DNA from: Acanthochlamys bracteata
Lineage: Eukaryota > Streptophyta > Magnoliopsida > Pandanales > Velloziaceae
Assembly: GCA_019914995.1 (NCBI GenBank)
Contig: CM034132.1
Location: 6,099,501-6,163,500 of the forward strand
Reading direction: 5' to 3'
Length of the DNA stretch: 64,000 nucleotides
Below are positions 58,234-64,000 of this stretch, one piece after another. The notes beneath the pieces are model-generated. The model was not told where the DNA came from. It ran no database searches and saw only the letters and a list, made by a program, of their open reading frames with translations. A program made the translations under genes and the position numbers. The stretch's first letter is position 1; the number at the start of each line of letters is the position of its first letter.

Positions 58234-59149
58234 AACTCCCACTAAAAACACTTTGTAATGTCTTTCCTTTTCATTCTTTAAGCACCGTTAAATAACATAT
58301 TATATCAACAACAACTACGATCGGACTATCCGCTCCCACTATCTCGCAGTTCTCACACTGCCCTGTAGCTTTGGACATGTCCCATCATAGCAAAACTACA
58401 AGCTCCCACTGTTGACACACCCACCCGAGATACACCATTCTCCATACTTCATTGGCTAGATTGGAGAATAAACTGACAAGAAAAGGGGTTAGAATCGACT
58501 TACACTCCTCCACGAAGCTCTGGAGAAATCATTCGTCGACTCTTCTTGTTCTGTCTCGATCCATTACATCTGAGAATTTTGGTCACAGGTCTCGCTATCT
58601 CACCTTCTAGCCAACACTCGAGATAGACAACAAATTTTAATCTCGACACCGATATGCCTCGAGACTTCTCTCTAAATTTGTCCTACCAAGTTCTCTCTAC
58701 TTATCCTTTCTGTTGGAGAATCTAGACCTTCCAAAAGGTCTGCGATATATAATCTTCAAAGATCACCCCTGCCGACAATTATCTTGTAGGACAGTGAACC
58801 CAATATAGTACCCCAATATGCCAACAGTATCTCTACCAATGATCTAACACCGATACAGGATGACTAACAGACGCCTACAGCTTACTGAAACATAGCTACT
58901 GTCTCCTGGCTTCCCACAGTCTATCCATGTACCCCATCTCCAGCCTCCGCTTGACTGGCTCCGCATCTGGCTCAGCAACCACCATGCTGCTGACATGCTA
59001 AGCTCCCACCAACCACTGCTGATGTCACAAACAGCTACATCGAACTAATTCGAACGACCACTGGTTCGAACTCCAGCTCCCTATAAGCTGCTATCTAGAG
59101 CTTGCTTCCTACCAGACCTGCTCCCCGTCAGCCTAAGCATCGGCGTGTC
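58234..59149 (-). other. Non-coding body of the gag-only element
   Basis: About 900 bases between the gag stop and the purine tract, relatively rich in C on the plus strand (ctcccact phrases at 58340 and 58405). No protease, integrase or RT motif was found in any frame. Its origin is unclear; the composition differs from the surrounding AT-rich DNA. Confidence 0.55.
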
Positions 59150-59938
59150 TCAAAAGAAATCAACCTCAGAAGCACAGGCTGCCACATTCACCTCCTTCGA
59201 TGAACTGGCATCCACTGTCTTGTTCTCCGAACACTCAAACTTATAGTGTCCAACCTTACCACAGAGAAAACACCTCACCTTCTTCTTGCTTTTCGACTTG
59301 CTCCGCCTTGAGCCACATTCTTTTGATCTTTCTCGCAATGCCAGCAATTCACCCGATTACTGCGTGCTTGACTTGTGGTCCTCTTTGTTTCTACGTCTAT
59401 TTTTCTCTTCAAGGACCGCAGCTGCCACCTCATCAAACACAAGATCTGTAGCAACATTATTAGTCAAATTAATGATGAGCTGATCAAACGAATCAGGAAG
59501 ACTTTGAAGTAGAATCTCTGCTCGTTCCACTGACTCTAACGTCTGTCCCAACAACGTAAGCTGAGAAAATAGAGTATTTAGATTATTGATATGCTCGGTG
59601 ACTGATTGTGACTCTACCATCCGTAGAGTGTACAATCTTCTCTTCAAGAAAATCTTGTTGTGGAGTGACTTGGCTTCGCACAACTTACACAATGTATTCC
59701 AGATCTCCTTCACAGTTTTCTTTTCAGAAACACTCGACAACATTTCATCAGCAAATGTTAAATGGATGCTCGCAATCGCATTGCGCTCCATCTTCCTCCA
59801 CCTCTCATCAGTGATGCTGTCTGGTCGCCCCTCAATAGCCGCATCAGTATCTTCCTTAGCGAGAACTGCTATCATCTTTATCTTCCACAATAGAAAATTC
59901 TTCACGCTAAACTTCTCAATGTCATATCTCATCGCCAT
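59150..59938 (-). pseudogene. Copia gag with CCHC knuckle, one stop
   Basis: Starts at 59938, a dozen bases inside the PBS, with MAMRYDIEKFSVKNFLLWKI, the usual start of Tork/Retrofit-type Copia gag. Then the UBN2-type core: DERWRKMERNAIASIHL, VKEIWNTLCKLCEAKS, LYTLRMVESQSVTEHINNL and LLQSLPDSFDQLIINL. A single TAA at 59357-59359 interrupts the frame after 193 codons; the same frame then continues to 59150 with a basic stretch and the zinc knuckle CFLCGKVGHYKFEC. Total about 263 codons. Apart from the stop it looks well preserved, unlike most frames in the window. Confidence 0.88.
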
Positions 59939-59949
59939 CTAGAACCTCA

Positions 59950-59961
59950 GCTTTGGTACCA
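59950..59961 (-). other. Primer binding site of the gag-only element
   Basis: TGGTACCAAAGC on the minus strand, two bases after the 5' LTR, a variant of the tRNA-Met site TGGTATCAGAGC. Confidence 0.8.
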
Positions 59962-59963
59962 CT

Positions 59964-60549
59964 TGTTACGAACGGGATAACTCAGGACAAATCCCGAGAT
60001 AGAGCCACTCCTAGTAAGTGCAACGAAAATACCGAGGATATTGCGATAAAATATAACAATTGAGAAATGCAATAAACACAATAATTACGTGAAAAAACTC
60101 TCACCAACTTAAGAGAAAAATCTACGGAAGGTACAAAGAAAACTCTACTATCAATAATTGAGTTAAAATCTTCACTCCTCTCGGAAGAACAACCAATGCT
60201 CTCTTACCGGAAGCAAAACACACTCAATTATAATAGTATAAAAAATCTCACAAAAACACATACCACATAATGCCTCACACGTGCACCGTTGCTGTCTGCA
60301 GCACTACTGCACTAGTAGATCTTCGAAACACACACCGCAACCCTTGCAGGTTGTCCTGCACTGTTGTTGCTCCTTACCGATTGCTCTTTTTCCTTACGGC
60401 CGCCACCCTCACCTTGTGGCTACCACATCAAAAGAACAACACTCTCTAAACCCTAATTAGTCCTAACATAATAAATAGATAGAACTAATTAAAAAATAAA
60501 TGAGCTCAATAATATATAAAGCCCAATGCAATTTGTTTTTATCCTAACA
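59964..60549 (-). repeat. 5' LTR of the gag-only element
   Basis: 586 bp, closely similar to the 3' LTR at 57653-58233, with the same TGTTAGGATAAAAA start and TTCGTAACA end on the minus strand. Confidence 0.92.
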
Positions 60550-60554
60550 TCATG

Positions 60555-62228
60555 TACCTAAAAAAAAAGGAGTAGCTATATAAACTTATTATGTAGAACA
60601 GGCAGGTCATGCATATTGAGGCATTGAAGAAGAGTAGAGTTTCCGATGCTTGCATCAATCTCCAAAACAATAGCTTCTAATCTACCATCGTGGAACTACT
60701 TATATGATATCACAATGATACTTCAGAAAGAGAACAATACATCTAAATAATTATCTGCAAATCATAAATACAATAACTTCATTAAAATACGCGAATATGC
60801 ACCTACCAGTATACTTGAACACTAACAGACTGCATATTTAACCATTACGTAAGCTCCCTGATGGAATGGGATACAGATCCGTCTACATACTAATCATCTG
60901 TAGGCTCGAATGGAGTCATTGTTGCAGCATCTCATCCCCATGATCTTCCCAGAAGATATTTTAAGAGAAACACAACTGTAGCATCTTCTTATATCTTGAT
61001 TTGATTGATGCTTTATAAGCACTTATGGTAAACAGTAGCAAGGATGTGATTTATAACCTTGTATAATTCCAACAACATTACGTGAATGCCTTGACCTGTT
61101 TTTCGGTACAAAACAAGGTCAACCACTGCAATCAAATAAAACCACAATCTACTTAAAAAGGTGAATGATCACTCTACAGCATCGAATAATCTAAGACCAA
61201 CCAGAGTTGTTTAAACTTCTTTTCTCGAACTACAAGCATATTAGGGGAATGTTATCGGTAGGAATTTCGTTTATGCATCTAGAGGAAATAACCCAAAAAT
61301 GCGACTCTTAGTTGAGCCTATCTTTGTACATTTTGTTAATGTTATTTTAAATGCTACATACAATCTTTCTTAGTCAAAACATGAAGAACTAAGCCAACAT
61401 ATAGTTGAGCAATACGAATAACCAAGTGAAAATGCAAAAAACATACTTTGTACGTTAACAACGCAAAAGAATTGATCTCAAGCCTAATAGAACCTCTCAC
61501 TACTAGCAAAAAGCTATACCTTACAGTCACTCATTTGAATGTTTACCAACTACTCTGCCCAAAACTAACAACAAGCCCACATATGATAAAAAAATAGCTG
61601 CAAATTGTCACTACTAAGACCCGAACAAATAACTAACACTTAAACTACACACTTTTTGCAATGATCATAAAATACAACACTGGAAAAACTAGTTAATAGA
61701 CGTTGTAGTCATGCAATTTCTCACCTTGCTGTGACATGTTCTAGTTCAAAATAAACACTAAGAATGCAGATTCTTATCTCGCGATTGAGTTAATGCTCTG
61801 CTTCTCTATAAGGCCTTTCCAGGTAACAACCTGCCAGGTAAAGATCTGCCCATCTAATAAACTTGCAACAGATTCTTGTCGAGGAAAGAAATTAAAACTC
61901 TGCCAAAAGCAATAGCATTCTACTAGGAGGTAGAACTGCAATATGCACCAAGGAACAAATAACAAATTCAAAGTCCTTGATATTGTAGACAGATTGAATT
62001 TGAATGGGGTTTCACAACTTCCACATACTGAAACGTAAACGTTAAATACTATTCAGCATCCACGTCAAGTAAATCACAAAAGTACCACCAAGAAAGCATC
62101 GGACATCATCGCATAACAGAGATCACCTTATCTGAATTTCCTTGTGCTCCTTATGAGTAGTTCTCTATTATATGCACCTATTAGATAGAAATTAAACCTT
62201 TAGTACTAAACCCGAGTACCATAAACAA
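60555..62228. repeat. Tandem-segment repeat, further copy
   Basis: Non-coding. 61265-61380 matches 55185-55285 (atgcatctagaggaaataac), 61415-61560 matches 36385-36530, 61570-61690 matches 41335-41460, and 61960-62220 matches 63415-63660 (gatattgtagacagattgaat, acacctattagatagaaattaaa). No gene seen. Confidence 0.65.
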
Positions 62229-62965
62229 GGTTGTCAGGATCGGAATATTATATAGGATCGTTTCGTTTGTGTAGGATCGTAAAATCGAAATTTTAAATAA
62301 TATCGTAAGATCTTACTTATCGATAATTTTTTATAAAATTATTTAATATTTTTAAAATTTTAGATAGTACTTATTAAAATTACTGAAAATTAAAAACATA
62401 ATTTTTCTTATATTTATCTTAATGTAATAAATTAACAATGTTCATATTTGTGATTCAAATAAATTATATCATTAATAATTTTTTATATTCATTTAGCTTA
62501 TTATCACAATATTTTTACAGATTATGTCATTATTTTATAAATGTGCATTTATATAGTTATACCATATTTAGAAATCTAATCTTTTATGTAATCAATTAAT
62601 TAAGCGTCAAATAGTCGTATTTAAATCTTCAAAATAAAGAGAAAAAATATAATAAAAAATACCACCATATAGAAAATATTTTGCTCCCATAATAAACTCT
62701 TCACAAAATAAATCAAACACAACTGCACTCGCTACAAACGAATGATTGATCTTTTTAACTATTACAACTTCGCCCAAAATCCTCGAAAGCTCTCCTAATT
62801 AATGAAAATATTTTATAAGATAACATCATAAAATCGCAAGTAAAATCGGAATCTTAAAAATTTTCTTACAGATTAGAAATAAGATCAGAATTTTGTATCA
62901 AGTAGGATCGTTTTGTTGATGTAAAATCATACGATTTTAAGATTTAAATCGAAATTTTAATAACC
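62229..62965. mobile_element. 737-bp AT-rich element, possible non-autonomous transposon
   Basis: Absent from the paralogous site near 63665. Left end GGTTGTCAGGATCGG; right end read inward GGTTATTAAAATTTC, where most of the mismatches are transitions. Flanks ATAAACAA and ATAACCAT resemble each other (two differences) and may be an 8-bp duplication. Short repeats of 'aggatcg', 'aaatcg' and 'taagatc' fill both ends. No coding frame; superfamily uncertain. Confidence 0.55.
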
Positions 62966-64000
62966 ATAACCATGAGCATAAATATGCAACCACAAGTGGA
63001 TGATCAAAGGTTCATGAATGACTAAAAAAGCATAATAGTAATTTATCTGGACGTGAGGCGAATGCCAGAGGAAATCATTCAACCTCCTAACAAGAACGCA
63101 CAGCAACTATTTGCATGCAACATCCTCACCCTATAGTGATCCAATTAAAGATAAAGTTAGTGCCAAACACCAATCTGTCAATCTTAAAAACTCACAACGA
63201 CATTTTAGTCAAGCGAATATTCTAGTCGCCGCAACATCTCATCCCAAATTAGAGAGGAGCTTAAAAAGCCCATAAATAACTGCAACATATTATCTCACAA
63301 TTAAGTTTAAGCATTTTCTATTATGGCCAGCAAGGAGAAAATGAGAGCAACAATTTTAGTTCGCAAGGCAAATCTGTTTTCCTAGCAACTTTGCACAAAG
63401 GGAACAAATAAAAATTCAAACTCCTTGATGTTGTAGACAGATTCAAATGATTGGTGTTTCGTGACTTGCACATATTGAAACACAAAAGTTAAAGCACTTT
63501 CGTCATTGACGCCAAAGTAAATCACAAAACGGTTGCCAGGGAAGTATTAGACAACCATCCCATTACAGAGTCCCCTTAACTGAATTGAATTGGCTTCTGC
63601 TCCTTCTGAGTGGTTCTCCATCATATACACCTATTAGATAGAAATTAAAGCTTTAGCGTATAAACCCAACTATCTTTAGCATGCATATGGAATCACATGC
63701 TGAAATCATTAAAAGCTCACAAACAGAAATTATAGTACGTTGTCCGAACTTCAGGCGAATGCCAAAATTGCAGAGGATCGCCCAACCTCATAGCAAATGT
63801 GCACATAAATTGCCCCTGCGCAACTTCGTCACCCAATATTGATCCAATAGCTAATGACGATTACAAATGAAATCAGATCCAAGTACCAATCTGTCAATCT
63901 AAAATTCATCCAAGAATATATATGTCAAGATAATCCTCCTAGTCCGAGCAATATCTCCTCCCAAATCAGAGGAGAGGTCAAAAGGGCCATCAACAACTTC
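62966..64000. repeat. Two tandem units about 0.7 kb apart
   Basis: 62970-63330 and 63680-64000 are homologous (caaccacaagtggatgatcaaagg / atcacatgctgaaatcattaaaag; gtgaggcgaatgcca; accaatctgtcaatct; caaattagagaggag / caaatcagaggagag) and also match 56800-57180. They form the end of the segmental array, which runs off the window. Non-coding. Confidence 0.75.

Larger units (their letters stand above)
57653..60549 (-). mobile_element. Gag-only (TR-GAG-like) Copia element
   Basis: Minus-strand element: 5' LTR 59964-60549, PBS at 59950-59961, gag frame 59150-59938, about 0.9 kb without coding, purine tract and 3' LTR 57653-58233. Flanked by the perfect duplication TCATG (57648-57652 and 60550-60554). 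Only 2.9 kb, with no protease, integrase or RT, so it relies on another Copia element for mobility. The layout is that described for TR-GAG non-autonomous elements. Confidence 0.92.

Noticed and set aside
59200..59942. Several plus-strand frames of 65-118 codons
   Set aside because: Antisense to the Copia gag, which has recognisable motifs on the minus strand.

Overview
The window is nuclear DNA of a flowering plant, probably a eudicot. It is AT-rich, carries plant-type LTR retrotransposons (Copia of the Sire/Tork kind, Gypsy of the Athila kind) and plant DNA transposons (hAT, CACTA, PIF/Harbinger), has GT-AG splice sites, and holds a short piece of a plant PI4-kinase-alpha-like gene. I found no intact host gene, no rRNA or tRNA gene and no CRISPR. 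Almost every open frame is a decayed transposon frame, so coding calls are given as pseudogenes.

Layout. 0-5.2 kb: 3' half of a Copia element on the minus strand (3' LTR, env-like extra ORF, RNase H, RT). 5.2-9.0 kb: 3' half of a related Copia element on the plus strand, joined head to head with the first and carrying a CACTA terminus inside its RT. 9.0-16.9 kb: a Copia integrase relic split by a 756-bp hAT-type element with perfect 8-bp target duplications, then a third 3' Copia end split by a decayed hAT transposase, then another LTR fragment. 17.3-27.8 kb: an Athila-like Gypsy element (truncated 5' LTR, PBS, gag, protease, RT, RNase H, integrase, full 3' LTR) whose RT is interrupted by a 1.6-kb solo LTR with a perfect 5-bp target duplication. 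28-34.8 kb: a decayed CACTA element with TNP2-type transposase on the minus strand, itself split by another solo LTR.

35.5-64 kb: a non-coding, tandemly repeated segment present in several diverged copies and hit by many insertions: small MITEs, a 2-kb inverted-repeat element, a 6.5-kb PIF/Harbinger element (Myb-like ORF1, DDE transposase ORF2, and a G-rich satellite between its first exon and ORF1), a Copia element with both LTRs and a perfect target duplication, a solo LTR, and a gag-only (TR-GAG-like) Copia element with both LTRs and a perfect target duplication. The PI4-kinase first-exon piece lies at 38.9 kb.

The sequence reads as a nested transposon graveyard. Because the host segment is duplicated, several insertions can be dated relative to each other and checked against empty paralogous sites inside the window. 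Stop codons in the Harbinger and Athila frames mostly look like C-to-T/G-to-A changes, as expected of methylated, silenced DNA.
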